Origin: Candidatus Omnitrophota bacterium
GTDB taxonomy: Bacteria > Omnitrophota > Gorgyraeia > Pluralincolimonadales > Pluralincolimonadaceae
DNA length: 64,000 nt
Assembly: GCA_041653595.1 (NCBI GenBank)
Contig: JBAZFB010000004.1
Coordinates: 49,930 to 113,929, forward strand
Direction: 5' to 3'
Shown here: positions 24,905 through 34,212 of the stretch, piece after piece
Layout: every line of letters begins with the position of its first letter
How positions within the stretch are numbered: position 1 is the first letter of the stretch
The notes under the pieces: generated by a model
The model's input: the letters and a program-made list of their open reading frames with translations, nothing else
Told to the model about the DNA's origin: nothing
Database searches by the model: none
Position numbers and translations under genes: made by a program

Positions 24905-26266
24905 ATGGCCCAGGGCAAAGAAGGCAGGGATATATCCCTGGAGAAACTCCCGCCGCAGGACCTCGATGCCGAGATGGCCGTCCTATGCTCTATGATGATA
25001 GAGGAAGAGGCGATATCGCATGCCGTCGAGCTGCTGAAGGAAGACGTTTTTTACAAACAGGCCCACAGGATAATATTCAACGCCATCGTAGGGCTTTACA
25101 GCAACAATAAGGCCGTCGACCTCATAACGCTCGTCGACGAACTGAAGAAGAAGGGCGAGCTCGAAGAGGCCGGCGGCATAAGCTACCTCACTTCCCTTAC
25201 TACTTTCGTTCCGACCGCCGCCAACATCAGCCATTACGCGAAGATAGTAAAAGACAAGAGCATGCTCCGCAGCCTGATCACGAGCGCCACCACCATACTT
25301 TCGGCCGCATACGACGCCCAGGACGAGGCGAAAGAGATACTCGACAAGGCCGAGAGGATGATATTCGAGATAACCTCCAGGAAGGTCGAAGGGGGGTTCG
25401 TCTCGCTCAAAGAGATAATAAAAGATTCCATAGAGACCATAGATTCGCTCTATCAGAGGAAGACGAACGTGACCGGCCTGGCGACCGGGTTCGACGATTT
25501 CGACAAGATGACCTCCGGCTTGCACGAAGGCGAACTTGTAGTGGTCGCAGGAAGGCCGTCGATGGGCAAGAGCGCCCTGGCCTGCTGCATCGCCGAACAC
25601 GTAGGCATAGTGCTAAAACAGGGAGTGGCTGTCTTCAGCCTGGAAATGTCCAAGGAACAGCTCGCGCAGAGGATGCTTTGCTCCCACGCGAGGGTCGACG
25701 CCAGCAAGGTGAGGACCGGCTTCCTTTCCCAGACCGACTGGCCGCGCCTCGTCAACGCGGCAGGAAAATTCTCGGAAGCGCCTATATTTATAGACGATTC
25801 CTCGGCGCTTTCGGTCCTGGAGCTGAGAGGGAAGGCCAGAAGGCTTAAATCTATGCATGACATCAAGCTTATAATAGTAGACTACCTGCAGCTGCTCGAG
25901 AGCCCGTCGTTTCGGTCCGAGGGCAGGCAGCAGGAGATATCCGACATATCTCGTTCGCTGAAGGCTTTGTCCAAGGAGTTAGGCGTCCCCCTTATCGCGG
26001 TAAGCCAGCTTTCGAGGAAGCCGGAGGGCAGGGATGATAAGCGCCCGCAGCTTGCTGACTTGCGCGAATCCGGCGCTATCGAGCAGGACGCGGACCTGGT
26101 GCTTTTGTTGTTCCGCGAGGAGTTTTATAACCCCACCGAAGAGAACAGGGGCATCGCGGAAGTGATGATAGCCAAGCAGCGCAACGGCCCGACCGGACCG
26201 ACGAAACTCGCGTTCCTGAAAGAATTTACGAGATTTGAGAACCTGTCCGTAAGGCAGGATACATGA
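24905..26266 (+). CDS. dnaB: Replicative DNA helicase DnaB
   Basis: Hexameric helicase (453 residues) that unwinds DNA at the fork. Seen: N-terminal helical domain with PPQDLDAEMAVLCSMM, then the RecA-like C-terminal domain: TGFDDFDKMTSGLHEGELVV, Walker A AGRPSMGKSALA (about residues 215-226), FSLEMSKEQLAQR, Walker B LIIVDYLQL, and the C-terminal DLRESGAIEQDADLVLLL. No intein is present. It closes the ribosomal/replication operon; a weak hairpin and a new promoter follow before bamA. Confidence 0.96.
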   Translation: MAQGKEGRDISLEKLPPQDLDAEMAVLCSMMIEEEAISHAVELLKEDVFYKQAHRIIFNAIVGLYSNNKAVDLITLVDELKKKGELEEAGGISYLTSLTTFVPTAANISHYAKIVKDKSMLRSLITSATTILSAAYDAQDEAKEILDKAERMIFEITSRKVEGGFVSLKEIIKDSIETIDSLYQRKTNVTGLATGFDDFDKMTSGLHEGELVVVAGRPSMGKSALACCIAEHVGIVLKQGVAVFSLEMSKEQLAQRMLCSHARVDASKVRTGFLSQTDWPRLVNAAGKFSEAPIFIDDSSALSVLELRGKARRLKSMHDIKLIIVDYLQLLESPSFRSEGRQQEISDISRSLKALSKELGVPLIAVSQLSRKPEGRDDKRPQLADLRESGAIEQDADLVLLLFREEFYNPTEENRGIAEVMIAKQRNGPTGPTKLAFLKEFTRFENLSVRQDT

Positions 26267-26270
26267 TCCT

Positions 26271-26290
26271 GAAGGATGGACCTTCCTTTG
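26271..26290 (+). terminator. Weak terminator-like hairpin after dnaB
   Basis: GAAGG (26271-26275) pairs with CCTTC (26281-26285) around a five-base loop, followed by a T-biased stretch. The stem is short, so it may only be a partial terminator separating dnaB from bamA. Confidence 0.3.
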
Positions 26291-26317
26291 TTATTATGGG
26301 AGGGGTCCACAATTCGC

Positions 26318-26346
26318 TTTACATTGTTTTTAGTGTATGTTAAATT
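26318..26346 (+). promoter_or_regulatory. Candidate sigma70-type promoter for bamA
   Basis: TTTACA (26318-26323), 17-base spacer, TAAATT (26341-26346), in the most AT-rich stretch of this region. The ATG at 26356 follows the -10 by nine bases with no ribosome-binding site, so a leaderless or very short-leader transcript is suggested. Confidence 0.45.
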
Positions 26347-26355
26347 AAACATTTA

Positions 26356-28797
26356 ATGAGGATTCCTTATATACCTATGAAGATCTTTCCCGGGGTTATC
26401 TTCCTATCGGCCCTTTTGATCCTGTGCCTTAAACCGGTTTTTTCCGAGGAGATGGTCGCGCCCGAGCAACAGGCGCCGGCCGCAGCCGCAGAGGCGCCGG
26501 CGGAATCCGTCCCGGAATCGCCTGAAAATCCCTCCCTTGAGAATCCCGTCCCGGCGCAGCCCCCGGTTGTGGCCGCGCAGGAAAAGACGGTCGGGGGAGT
26601 CTATATCACGGGAAATAAGGCGGTCTCTTCGTCCTTGATACTTTCTAAGGTAAAGAGCAAGCAGGGCGAGGCGTACAAGAAGGCCACGGTCGATGAAGAT
26701 ATAAAGCGCATCTACGGCCTCGGATATTTCTCCGATGTGAAGGCCGAGGTGAAGGAATTTGAAAACAGCCTTGATATCACCTTTGCGGTGACCGAGAAAC
26801 CGCCTATAGGCCAGATAATATTCGCCGGTAACAAGACCTTCAGGGATGAAAGGCTCAAGAAAGAGCTCAAGATAAAACAGGACGAGATCCTCGACGAGCG
26901 CCAGCTCAAAGAGAGCACGAAGGTCATCAGGGAGATGTATTATAAGAAGGGGTTTACCCACGCCAAGGTCGATTACGCGATAAGGCTTGATCCTGTGACC
27001 AATAAGGCGGTCGTAACGATCCTGATCGATGAGGACAAAAGGGTAAAGATAAACAGGATAACATTCGAGGGGAATAAGGCGTTCAAGTCGGACCAGCTCA
27101 CCAGGCTTATGTCCACGAAGACGGCGTGGTGGTTCTTCAGGTCGGGCACTTTTAACGAGGATGCTTTCGAGAGCGATCTCGAAAAGATAAAAGCGTTTTA
27201 TGAAAACAACGGTTACCTTGACATCAAGCTGGAACCCGACCTCAAGTACAACGAACAGGGCGGATCCCTCTGGATCAACATAAAGGTCGATGAGGGCAAG
27301 AAATATCTCGTCAATACGCTGGCGATAACCGGCCAAGCCGTCATCGCGGAGAAAGACCTGAGGAAACCCCTTAAGATGACGGTAGGAAAGGCTTTCAGCC
27401 AGGAAGCTATGCGCGCTGACGCCGACGCGATGCAAGGGCTGTATTTTGAGAAAGGGTATATATACGCCACTATAAAGCCGGAGAGCTCGCTTAATCCCGA
27501 GACTAACAATATCGACGTCAAATATACTATCATAGAGAACGAACTTACATTTGTCGGCAGGGTAGAGATCAAAGGCAACGTCCGCACCAAGGATAAGGTT
27601 ATAAGGCGGGAGCTAAGGCTGCGTCCCGGACAGGCTTTTGATGGGAAGAAGCTCCAGCGTTCCAAAGAGAGGCTCTATAACCTCGGTTATTTTGAGGATA
27701 TAACTTTCGATACGGAGAAGAGCACCGAGCCGAACAAGGCGAACCTCATCGTGGATGTCAAGGAGACCAAGACAGGAGAGTTCTCGTTCGGCGGCGGTTT
27801 CTCGACCGTAGATAAATTGGTCGGCTTCATCCAGGTTACGCAGCGTAATTTCGACCTGTTTAATTTCCCGACCTTTACCGGCGGCGGACAGCAACTCGCC
27901 GTCAGGGCGGAGATAGGTACCGTAAGAAGGGATTACCAGTTGAGTTTTACCGAACCCTGGGTATTCGATTATCCGTATCTTTTCGGGTTCGACTTATACC
28001 AAAACACCCACTTAAAGGCGGCGGATATAGGTTATGGTTATAGCGAGCAGAGGCAGGGAGGGGACTTAAGGCTGGGCAAAGAATTCGACGATAACGACAG
28101 GGCCGATATGATTTACAGGCTGGAGAGCGTCAAGATCTCGGATGTCGACTCAACCGCGCTGGCCGACCTCCAGAAAGAGCAGGGCACCAATGTCATCTCG
28201 AGCCTGACCCTGGGATTGACGAGAGACCTGAGGGATTCGACGTTGTCCCCGACTAAAGGATATATTTTGTTCGGTTCGGTCCAGGGCGCCGGCGGGCCTA
28301 TCGGCGGCGACAAGAATTTCGTGAAGTACTACGGTTCGTCGAGTTTTTATTTCTCGTTCATCGAAAGACAGGTTTTGCAATTAACCGCGAGAGCGGGCGC
28401 GGTAGGCGCGTTCGGGAACACCGACAGCGTCCCCATCTATGAAAGGTTTTTCATCGGAGGCGCCGATACTGTCCGCGGCTACAAAGAAAGAAGCATAGGT
28501 CCAAAAGACCCGGTCACGAACAGCCCGTTAGGAGGCAACGCCATGCTTGTCGGGAACGCCGAATATGTCTTTCCCATAGTGGAATTCCTCAAGGGCGCGG
28601 TCTTCATGGATGCAGGCAACGTCTGGCAGAGGGAAGGCGATTTCGGCAAGGGCGGAGTTATGTATTCTGCCGGCACCGGTATCAGGGTAAAAACTCCGGT
28701 AGGGCCTATAAAGCTGGATTACGGTTATCCGCTTAAAACCGACCAGGGCGAGAAGAAGGTTGGAAGGTTTCACTTTAGCCTGAGCAGGGCTTTTTAA
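26356..28797 (+). CDS. bamA: Outer membrane protein assembly factor BamA (Omp85)
   Basis: Core of the machine that inserts beta-barrel proteins into the outer membrane. Seen: signal peptide at about 8-30 (FPGVIFLSALLILCLKPVFS), an Ala/Pro/Glu-rich linker (about 33-75), five POTRA-like repeats (about 80-430, for example VYITGNKAVSSS and IKGNVRTKDKVIRRELRLRP), and a C-terminal 16-strand barrel with FFIGGADTVRGYKERS and the last residues FHFSLSRAF ending in Phe. Length of 813 residues is typical. An in-frame ATG at 26377 would start the signal peptide directly and is an alternative start. It heads an envelope operon with skp and lpx genes. Confidence 0.95.
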   Translation: MRIPYIPMKIFPGVIFLSALLILCLKPVFSEEMVAPEQQAPAAAAEAPAESVPESPENPSLENPVPAQPPVVAAQEKTVGGVYITGNKAVSSSLILSKVKSKQGEAYKKATVDEDIKRIYGLGYFSDVKAEVKEFENSLDITFAVTEKPPIGQIIFAGNKTFRDERLKKELKIKQDEILDERQLKESTKVIREMYYKKGFTHAKVDYAIRLDPVTNKAVVTILIDEDKRVKINRITFEGNKAFKSDQLTRLMSTKTAWWFFRSGTFNEDAFESDLEKIKAFYENNGYLDIKLEPDLKYNEQGGSLWINIKVDEGKKYLVNTLAITGQAVIAEKDLRKPLKMTVGKAFSQEAMRADADAMQGLYFEKGYIYATIKPESSLNPETNNIDVKYTIIENELTFVGRVEIKGNVRTKDKVIRRELRLRPGQAFDGKKLQRSKERLYNLGYFEDITFDTEKSTEPNKANLIVDVKETKTGEFSFGGGFSTVDKLVGFIQVTQRNFDLFNFPTFTGGGQQLAVRAEIGTVRRDYQLSFTEPWVFDYPYLFGFDLYQNTHLKAADIGYGYSEQRQGGDLRLGKEFDDNDRADMIYRLESVKISDVDSTALADLQKEQGTNVISSLTLGLTRDLRDSTLSPTKGYILFGSVQGAGGPIGGDKNFVKYYGSSSFYFSFIERQVLQLTARAGAVGAFGNTDSVPIYERFFIGGADTVRGYKERSIGPKDPVTNSPLGGNAMLVGNAEYVFPIVEFLKGAVFMDAGNVWQREGDFGKGGVMYSAGTGIRVKTPVGPIKLDYGYPLKTDQGEKKVGRFHFSLSRAF

Positions 28798-28815
28798 CAC
28801 GGAAGGAGAAGAAAG

Positions 28816-29343
28816 ATGAAGGCAATGTCCAAGTTGGTCATTTTGGCGTTTTTAGTTTCGTTATCCATGGTGTCCGTAAACATGGCGCGCGCAGCCGGAG
28901 ATAAGATAGGCTATATGGATCTCGGTAAGGTCTTCGATGAATATGGCAAGACAAAAGACCTTGACAAACAACTCGAGTCAAAAAGCAGCGCCAAACAGGG
29001 CGAAAGGGACAAGTTGGTCGCCGAGATAAAGAAGATGAAGGACGATCTCGACCTGGCCAAGGAAGCGGATAAGGCGAAGAAGACCGCGGCGGTACAGGAG
29101 AAGTTGAATAAACTCCAGGATTTCGACAAGGAGTCAAGGGACACCCTCAGGAAAGACCGCGATGACATGGCAAGGGTGATACTCAAGGAGATAAAGGATA
29201 CCATAGACAATATCGGCAAGAAGGAAGGTTATAAGTATATTTTCGACAGCCGGGCCGTCTTGTTCGGAAGCGACACGGACAACCTGACTGACAGGATCCT
29301 TAAGATATTGAACGATCAATACGCCGCAAAGGGGAAGAGATAG
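28816..29343 (+). CDS. skp: Skp/OmpH-family periplasmic chaperone
   Basis: Periplasmic holdase of 175 residues that protects outer-membrane proteins on the way to BamA. Seen: signal peptide (about 1-26, ending NMARA with AGDK following), the Skp start KIGYMDLGKVFDEYGKTKD, a long charged coiled coil forming the tentacles (about 50-120), and a return strand with GYKYIFDSRAVLFGS. Position between bamA and lpxD is the standard one. The ribosome-binding site GGAAGGAGAAG is strong. Confidence 0.9.
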   Translation: MKAMSKLVILAFLVSLSMVSVNMARAAGDKIGYMDLGKVFDEYGKTKDLDKQLESKSSAKQGERDKLVAEIKKMKDDLDLAKEADKAKKTAAVQEKLNKLQDFDKESRDTLRKDRDDMARVILKEIKDTIDNIGKKEGYKYIFDSRAVLFGSDTDNLTDRILKILNDQYAAKGKR

Positions 29344-29346
29344 CAA

Positions 29347-30432
29347 GTGCCTGAAGCGGGTTCTCCAATACATAAGACCCTCAAAGAGATCGCGCAATTG
29401 ATAGACGGCGAGGTTATAGGCGACGGGAATGTCGTCATAACCGGGATAAGCGGGATAAGGGAAGCGGAAGAAGGGGACCTGACTTTCCTCGCTAACCCGC
29501 GCTATACCCCTCTGATGGATACGACCAGGGCGTCGGCGATCATAACTTCACGGGAGACGAAGACCGCGCCCAGGCCGATGATCCGCGCGGATAACCCCTC
29601 TATGGCGTTCGCCAAGGTGATCTCCATCCTTATGCCGAACGACCAGAAGTATCCCATCGGTATACATCCTGCCGCTGTGGTCGGGAAGAACGTAAAACTC
29701 GGACAAGATGTCGCGCTCCAGCCGTACGTCGTGATCGACGACGACGCCGCTATAGGGGACAGGACTATAATTTACGCCGGCAGTTATATCGGCAATCGCG
29801 CGAAGATAGGCAGCGACTGCCTCATTTACCCGAACGTCGTGATACGCGAGAAAGTCGAGATAGGGAACAGGGTGATAGTCCATTCCGGCACGGTCATAGG
29901 CAGCGACGGGTTCGGGTTCGCGACGGTCGGCGGAGAGCACCACAAGATACCCCAGATCGGGACGGTCCTTATCGAGGACGACGTAGAGATAGGCGCCAAT
30001 GTCACTATCGACAGGGCGCGGTTCGGGAAGACCGTGATAGGGAAGGGCACCAAGGTGGACAACCTTGTCCAGATAGCCCATAACGTCATAGTCGGAGAGA
30101 ATTCCATAATAATAGCGCAGGCCGGAATATCCGGTTCGACGGTCATAGGCAAGAACGTCACGATCGCAGGCCAGGCAGGTCTGGTCGGACACATAACTAT
30201 CGGCGATAACGCGGTACTGGCGGCACAGGCCGGCGTCACGAAACCTGTGCCGGCGAATACATGCGTTTCGGGATACCCGGCAAGGCGGCACGATGAGGCG
30301 AAGAGGCTGAATGCCTTTGTCTCGCGCCTTCCTCAGATCGTCGATGAACTTAAAAAACTCGAAGAAAAATTTCAACAGTTGGAGAAGAAGATAGCAGATG
30401 GAACAACAGCTGACAATAAAAAGCGCGGTTGA
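29347..30432 (+). CDS. lpxD: UDP-3-O-(3-hydroxyacyl)glucosamine N-acyltransferase
   Basis: Third enzyme of lipid A synthesis, adding a hydroxyacyl chain from acyl-ACP. Seen: N-terminal substrate domain (about 1-100, [17 protein letters not shown]), then a left-handed beta-helix of hexapeptide repeats with the catalytic histidine region [13 protein letters not shown] and later [14 protein letters not shown]. The C-terminal helix is long and charged (about 325-361). Start is GTG 29347, three bases after the skp stop; no better ATG is near. Its end overlaps the lpxC-fabZ gene by 35 bases. Confidence 0.94.
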   Translation: MPEAGSPIHKTLKEIAQLIDGEVIGDGNVVITGISGIREAEEGDLTFLANPRYTPLMDTTRASAIITSRETKTAPRPMIRADNPSMAFAKVISILMPNDQKYPIGIHPAAVVGKNVKLGQDVALQPYVVIDDDAAIGDRTIIYAGSYIGNRAKIGSDCLIYPNVVIREKVEIGNRVIVHSGTVIGSDGFGFATVGGEHHKIPQIGTVLIEDDVEIGANVTIDRARFGKTVIGKGTKVDNLVQIAHNVIVGENSIIIAQAGISGSTVIGKNVTIAGQAGLVGHITIGDNAVLAAQAGVTKPVPANTCVSGYPARRHDEAKRLNAFVSRLPQIVDELKKLEEKFQQLEKKIADGTTADNKKRG

Positions 30433-31729
30433 GGCCGAAGGTACCGGCCTGCATACAGGGACGAAGGTAAAAATGCGCCTTTTGCCTGCCGAGCCTAATT
30501 CCGGCATAAGCTTTATCCGCGTAGACCTTCCGGATTCGCCGGTGATAAAAGCGAATACCGCCAATGTCATGGAATCCAGCCGCAAGCTGAGGAGGACGTC
30601 GCTTTCCTGCAACGGCGCAGAAGTCCATACGGTAGAGCACCTGCTGTCGGCGCTCAGCGGGATGATGATAGACAATATCAAGGTCGAGATAAACGGGCCC
30701 GAGCTTCCCGGTTTCGATGGTTCCGCGATGCCGTTTGTCGAGCTGATAAAGAAAGCGGGCGTGCAATCGCAGCCGGAACAGAAAAGGACCTTTACCGTAA
30801 AAGACCCGATCTGGCTCGAGGAGAACGATACGGTCCTGGCGATACTTCCCGATTCCGAATTAAAGATATCGTATACGCTGAGCTATGACCACCCGCTGCT
30901 CAGGTCCCAGTATGTCTCGGTCGTGATAACGCCTGAGACTTACGAGAAAGAGATAGCCCCGACGAGGACATTCTGCCTCGAGGCCGAGGCCGAGGAACTG
31001 AGAAGGCAGGGGCTCGGCAAAGGCGCGAACTTCGAGAACACCCTCGTTGTCGGCAAGGACGGCGTCATAAAGAATAAATTAAGGTTCAGCGATGAGTTTG
31101 CGCGCCACAAGATCTCAGATCTCATGGGAGACCTGTACCTTTTGGGTATGCCTTTAAAAGGCCATGTAATAGCCGTGAAATCCGGGCATCCGCTCAACGT
31201 CAGGCTTTTACAGAAGATAAGGCAGCAGCAGGAGCGCATGCGCGCCGGCGCCATGGAAAGCAAAGGCCCCGGCATCGTGGGCACGCCCCTCGATATAAAC
31301 GATATAAAGAAGATACTGCCGCACCGTTACCCGTTCCTGCTCGTCGACAGGGTCATAGAGCTCGAGGACGACAAGAGGGCGGTGGGCATAAAGAACGTCA
31401 CGATGAACGAGTTTTACTTCCAGGGCCATTTCCCGAACATGCCGATAATGCCCGGGGTGCTCATAATGGAATCGTTGGCGCAGGTCGCCGGCGTGATGAT
31501 GCTCAACAAAAGGGAAAACCTCGGAAAATACGCCTTCTTCATGTCGATGGACAAGGTAAAATTCCGTAAAGCGGTCGTGCCCGGGGACCAGCTTGTCCTC
31601 GAGACCGAGGTGCTGAAACTGCGCTCCAAGACCGTCCAGGTGAAGGCTGTCGCGAGCGTCGACGGGAAAATTGTGGCCGAAGGCGAATTCATGTTCGCCC
31701 TGGTCGGCGGTGAAGAGGCTTCCGAGTAG
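30398..31729 (+). CDS. lpxC/fabZ: LpxC-FabZ fusion: deacetylase and 3-hydroxyacyl-ACP dehydratase
   Basis: Bifunctional protein of 443 residues. Residues 1 to about 280 are LpxC, the zinc deacetylase committing to lipid [13 protein letters not shown] with one zinc His, and [15 protein letters not shown] with the other His and Asp. Residues about 300-440 are FabZ, the fatty-acid dehydratase: [14 protein letters not shown] and [20 protein letters not shown] with the catalytic His and Glu. Such fusions are known in Bacteroidota, Chlorobi and related diderms. Both halves keep their key residues, so both should be active, matching acyl-chain supply to lipid A. It overlaps lpxD and is followed by lpxA. 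Confidence 0.95.
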   Translation: MEQQLTIKSAVEAEGTGLHTGTKVKMRLLPAEPNSGISFIRVDLPDSPVIKANTANVMESSRKLRRTSLSCNGAEVHTVEHLLSALSGMMIDNIKVEINGPELPGFDGSAMPFVELIKKAGVQSQPEQKRTFTVKDPIWLEENDTVLAILPDSELKISYTLSYDHPLLRSQYVSVVITPETYEKEIAPTRTFCLEAEAEELRRQGLGKGANFENTLVVGKDGVIKNKLRFSDEFARHKISDLMGDLYLLGMPLKGHVIAVKSGHPLNVRLLQKIRQQQERMRAGAMESKGPGIVGTPLDINDIKKILPHRYPFLLVDRVIELEDDKRAVGIKNVTMNEFYFQGHFPNMPIMPGVLIMESLAQVAGVMMLNKRENLGKYAFFMSMDKVKFRKAVVPGDQLVLETEVLKLRSKTVQVKAVASVDGKIVAEGEFMFALVGGEEASE

Positions 31730-31747
31730 TTCCTTACAAGGTGTAAA

Positions 31748-32518
31748 ATGAAGATCCACCCTACAGCGATCGTAGATAAAAAGGCGGAGTTGGCCGACGG
31801 AGTTGAAGTCGGCCCTTATTGTATAATCGGTCCGGACGTCAAGATCGGCAGCGGCACCGTGATAGGCGCGCACGCCGTCATTGACGGGCACACGACTATC
31901 GGCCGCGATAATAGGATATTCACCGGGGCCGTGATAGGCTCCATTACGCAGGACCTGAAATTCAAGGGCGAAAAAAGTTACGTTAAGATAGGCGACAACA
32001 ATATCATCCGCGAATACGTTACCGTAAATATGGGGACGAACAAAGAGTCCTCTACCGTGATAGGCAATAAGGTCCTTTTGATGGCATATTGCCATGTGGC
32101 GCACGATTGCGTCATAAAAGACGGGGCGATCATCGCCAACTGCGGCACGTTCGCCGGTTATGTCACCGTCGAGGAGAAGGCCGATATCGGGGGCCTTACC
32201 GGCGTCCACCAGTTCGTTCGCATAGGAAAGCTCGCTATCATAGGCGGCTGTTCGAAAGTCACGCAGGACGTGGTGCCTTATTCGATGAGCGACGGCCATC
32301 CCCTGAAAGTATACGGCCTCAATACCGTCGGGCTCGAAAGGGCCGACGTCCCCCAGGCATCGCGGAATTCCCTTAAAAAGGCTTTCAAGATACTCTTTAA
32401 TTCGGGGCTTACCGTTCCCCATGCCTTGGAAGAGATAAGGTCGGAAGTCCCGAAATGCCCCGAAGTAGACTACCTCATAGAATTCACGGCTGCCTCTGAA
32501 CGGGGCATATCAAGATAA
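31748..32518 (+). CDS. lpxA: UDP-N-acetylglucosamine acyltransferase
   Basis: First enzyme of lipid A synthesis (256 residues), acylating UDP-GlcNAc made by GlmU. Seen: hexapeptide-repeat beta-helix from KIHPTAIVDKKAELADGVEV, the catalytic His in YCHVAHDCVI, GNKVLLMA, and a C-terminal helical domain with a basic region. HPLKVYGLNTVGLERADVPQ is typical LpxA. It completes the acyl part of the pathway with lpxC and lpxD on the same operon and lpxI next. Confidence 0.95.
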   Translation: MKIHPTAIVDKKAELADGVEVGPYCIIGPDVKIGSGTVIGAHAVIDGHTTIGRDNRIFTGAVIGSITQDLKFKGEKSYVKIGDNNIIREYVTVNMGTNKESSTVIGNKVLLMAYCHVAHDCVIKDGAIIANCGTFAGYVTVEEKADIGGLTGVHQFVRIGKLAIIGGCSKVTQDVVPYSMSDGHPLKVYGLNTVGLERADVPQASRNSLKKAFKILFNSGLTVPHALEEIRSEVPKCPEVDYLIEFTAASERGISR

Positions 32519-32524
32519 AATAAT

Positions 32525-33334
32525 ATGGACACTATAGGACTTATCGCGGGTAAAAGCGATTTTCCGCTGCTTTTCGCAAAAGCGGCGAAAGCCAAAGGCA
32601 TAAAAGTCATCGCCGTGGGCATCGAGGGCGAGACTCGGCCCGAGGTGGAAAAGCTCGTCGACAAATTTTACTGGGTAAAACTCGGCGAACTCTCCAGGGT
32701 GCTCGAGATCTTCAGGGCCGAAGGCATAAAAAAAGCCGTGATGGCCGGCGGGATCACTAAATCCAGGATATTCAACGAAGCGCTTAAGATCGACGGGTTG
32801 ATGAAATCGATCCTTGTCAGGGCGCTGGACAAGAAAGACGATACATTGCTATCGATGATCACCGCGACGCTGAAATCGGCCGGCATAGACCTGCTGGATT
32901 CGACGCTTTTCCTCGAGGACCTGCTGCCGGCAGAAGGCGTGCTGACGAAGGCTAAACCGGCGCCTGCGCAGGAGGAGGATATCAGGTTCGGCGCGAGGGT
33001 CGCGAGGGAAGTGGCCGGCCTGGATATAGGGCTTTCGATATTCGTGAAAGATAAGGCCGTGATAGCGGTCGAGGATATCGAGGGGACCGACGCGATGATA
33101 AGGCGCGGCGGGCGGCTCGCCGGCCCGGGCGGAGTCATAATAAAAGTCGCGCGCCCGAAACAGAATATGAAATTCGACATACCGGTCATAGGGCCTCAGA
33201 CTATACGTTCGATGGTTGAAGTGAAAGCGGCCTGCCTCGCGATAGAGGCAAAGAAGACGCTGATAATAGATAAAGAAGAAACGATCGCTCTCGCGGACAA
33301 TAACGGTATTTCCATAATAGCGGTAAAAGTGTGA
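32525..33334 (+). CDS. lpxI: UDP-2,3-diacylglucosamine pyrophosphatase LpxI
   Basis: Cleaves UDP-diacylglucosamine to lipid X, replacing LpxH in many non-gammaproteobacteria. Seen: the start IGLIAGKSDFPLLFAKAAK, VMAGGITKSRIF, DLLDSTLFLEDLLP, and a C-terminal domain with IEGTDAMIRRGGRLAGPGG, the substrate motif; length of 269 is normal. It overlaps the response regulator gene by four bases (GTGA), so the regulator is co-translated with envelope genes although it probably serves nitrogen metabolism. Confidence 0.92.
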   Translation: MDTIGLIAGKSDFPLLFAKAAKAKGIKVIAVGIEGETRPEVEKLVDKFYWVKLGELSRVLEIFRAEGIKKAVMAGGITKSRIFNEALKIDGLMKSILVRALDKKDDTLLSMITATLKSAGIDLLDSTLFLEDLLPAEGVLTKAKPAPAQEEDIRFGARVAREVAGLDIGLSIFVKDKAVIAVEDIEGTDAMIRRGGRLAGPGGVIIKVARPKQNMKFDIPVIGPQTIRSMVEVKAACLAIEAKKTLIIDKEETIALADNNGISIIAVKV

Positions 33335-34011
33335 GCGGTATCCTTATATTAGGCATAGAGGACGAAGGCCTTAAGCGCGCCAAAAAAGCGCTGAAAGACG
33401 CCGATTACCAGGTCTATTCCTGCGATGAGGCCGATATAAAACTGGCCTACGAAGAGACACTGAAGAGGCGGCCGGATGTCATAGTCCTCGATTTCGCCTC
33501 CCCCAAGAATTTCGATGCGCAGGCTGTCCTGCGCGCCTTCAAGAAAGACAGGTTCCTTAAAGAGACGCCCATTTTCGCCATCCTGCCGGAAGACGGGATG
33601 CGGTTTCTCGATAACCTTTCAGGCATAGGCGATTTCATAATTGCCCCGTTTAACGGCGCGGAGCTCATAGCGCGCGTCAAGGCGCTCCTCAAAAAAGTCA
33701 TACCGACCGATTCCGATGACATGATAAAGATAAGCGACCTGGTCATAGACGTATCAAGATATGAAGTGTCATTGAACGGCAGCAAAGTGGAGCTCACGTT
33801 CAAAGAATACGAACTCCTCAAATTCCTCGCCTCAAACAAAGGCCGCGTCTATTCCCGGGACCAGCTGCTCGACAAGATCTGGGGATACGATTACTACGGC
33901 GGCACCCGCACGGTGGATGTCCATATCCGCCGCCTCCGCAGCAAGATAGAGGACCGGAAGCACACCTTTATCGAGACCATCCGCAACATCGGCTACAAAT
34001 TCATCGCTTAA
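33331..34011 (+). CDS. Orphan OmpR/PhoB-family response regulator with degenerate receiver
   Basis: Protein of 226 residues: receiver-like domain (about 1-125) and a winged-helix DNA-binding domain (about 130-226) with LTFKEYELLKFLASNKGRVY and GGTRTVDVHIRRLRSKIE, clearly OmpR/PhoB type. The possible phosphate acceptor Asp54 (VIVLDF) remains. The other conserved positions are altered: the acidic pair after ILIL is displaced (GIEDE), the Thr/Ser position reads Leu85, and the conserved Lys before PF is Ala105. No histidine kinase is adjacent. It starts at GTG within the lpxI stop. It stands just upstream of nitrogen genes whose promoters carry 11-bp direct repeats, so it is the obvious candidate regulator, much like actinobacterial GlnR (inference). 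Confidence 0.85.
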   Translation: MSGILILGIEDEGLKRAKKALKDADYQVYSCDEADIKLAYEETLKRRPDVIVLDFASPKNFDAQAVLRAFKKDRFLKETPIFAILPEDGMRFLDNLSGIGDFIIAPFNGAELIARVKALLKKVIPTDSDDMIKISDLVIDVSRYEVSLNGSKVELTFKEYELLKFLASNKGRVYSRDQLLDKIWGYDYYGGTRTVDVHIRRLRSKIEDRKHTFIETIRNIGYKFIA

Positions 34012-34031
34012 TCCCGTAACCTGCTTTTTTA

Positions 34032-34132
34032 CCTTGAAATTTAAGCCCCGCTCGGCCTTTCTTTATTACTCGCCTCTACCGAATATCTACTGCGTCATAA
34101 ACCGGCTCTTCGCGAGGCGTTAAATTTCAAGG
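34032..34132. repeat. 13-bp perfect inverted repeat flanking a 75-base loop
   Basis: CCTTGAAATTTAA (34032-34044) and TTAAATTTCAAGG (34120-34132) are exact reverse complements, with partial extra pairing inside. It sits in the 200-base gap before the nitrogen promoter and could be a structured RNA, a cruciform or an operator pair. No coding signal is seen in the gap. Confidence 0.7.
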
Positions 34133-34161
34133 CATGACACCCGCATGCAGGATTAATCAAG

Positions 34162-34205
34162 ATTTAACGCGGATGTAATACGGATTTAACATTGGTCCGT
34201 ATACT
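34162..34205 (+). promoter_or_regulatory. Triple 11-bp direct-repeat operator and promoter (rubredoxin-like/barrel/amt/PII)
   Basis: Three tandem 11-mers, ATTTAACGCGG (34162), ATGTAATACGG (34173) and ATTTAACATTG (34184), followed by a TATACT -10 box (34200-34205). No -35 box is recognisable; the repeats cover that position, as in activator-dependent promoters. The same arrangement occurs before glnA at 36972. Likely bound by an OmpR-family regulator. Confidence 0.7.
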
Positions 34206-34212
34206 TAGCGGT

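Noticed and set aside
34192..34212. TTG 34192 start for the rubredoxin-like gene
   Set aside because: It lies in the operator and upstream of the -10 box, so it would not be on the transcript.
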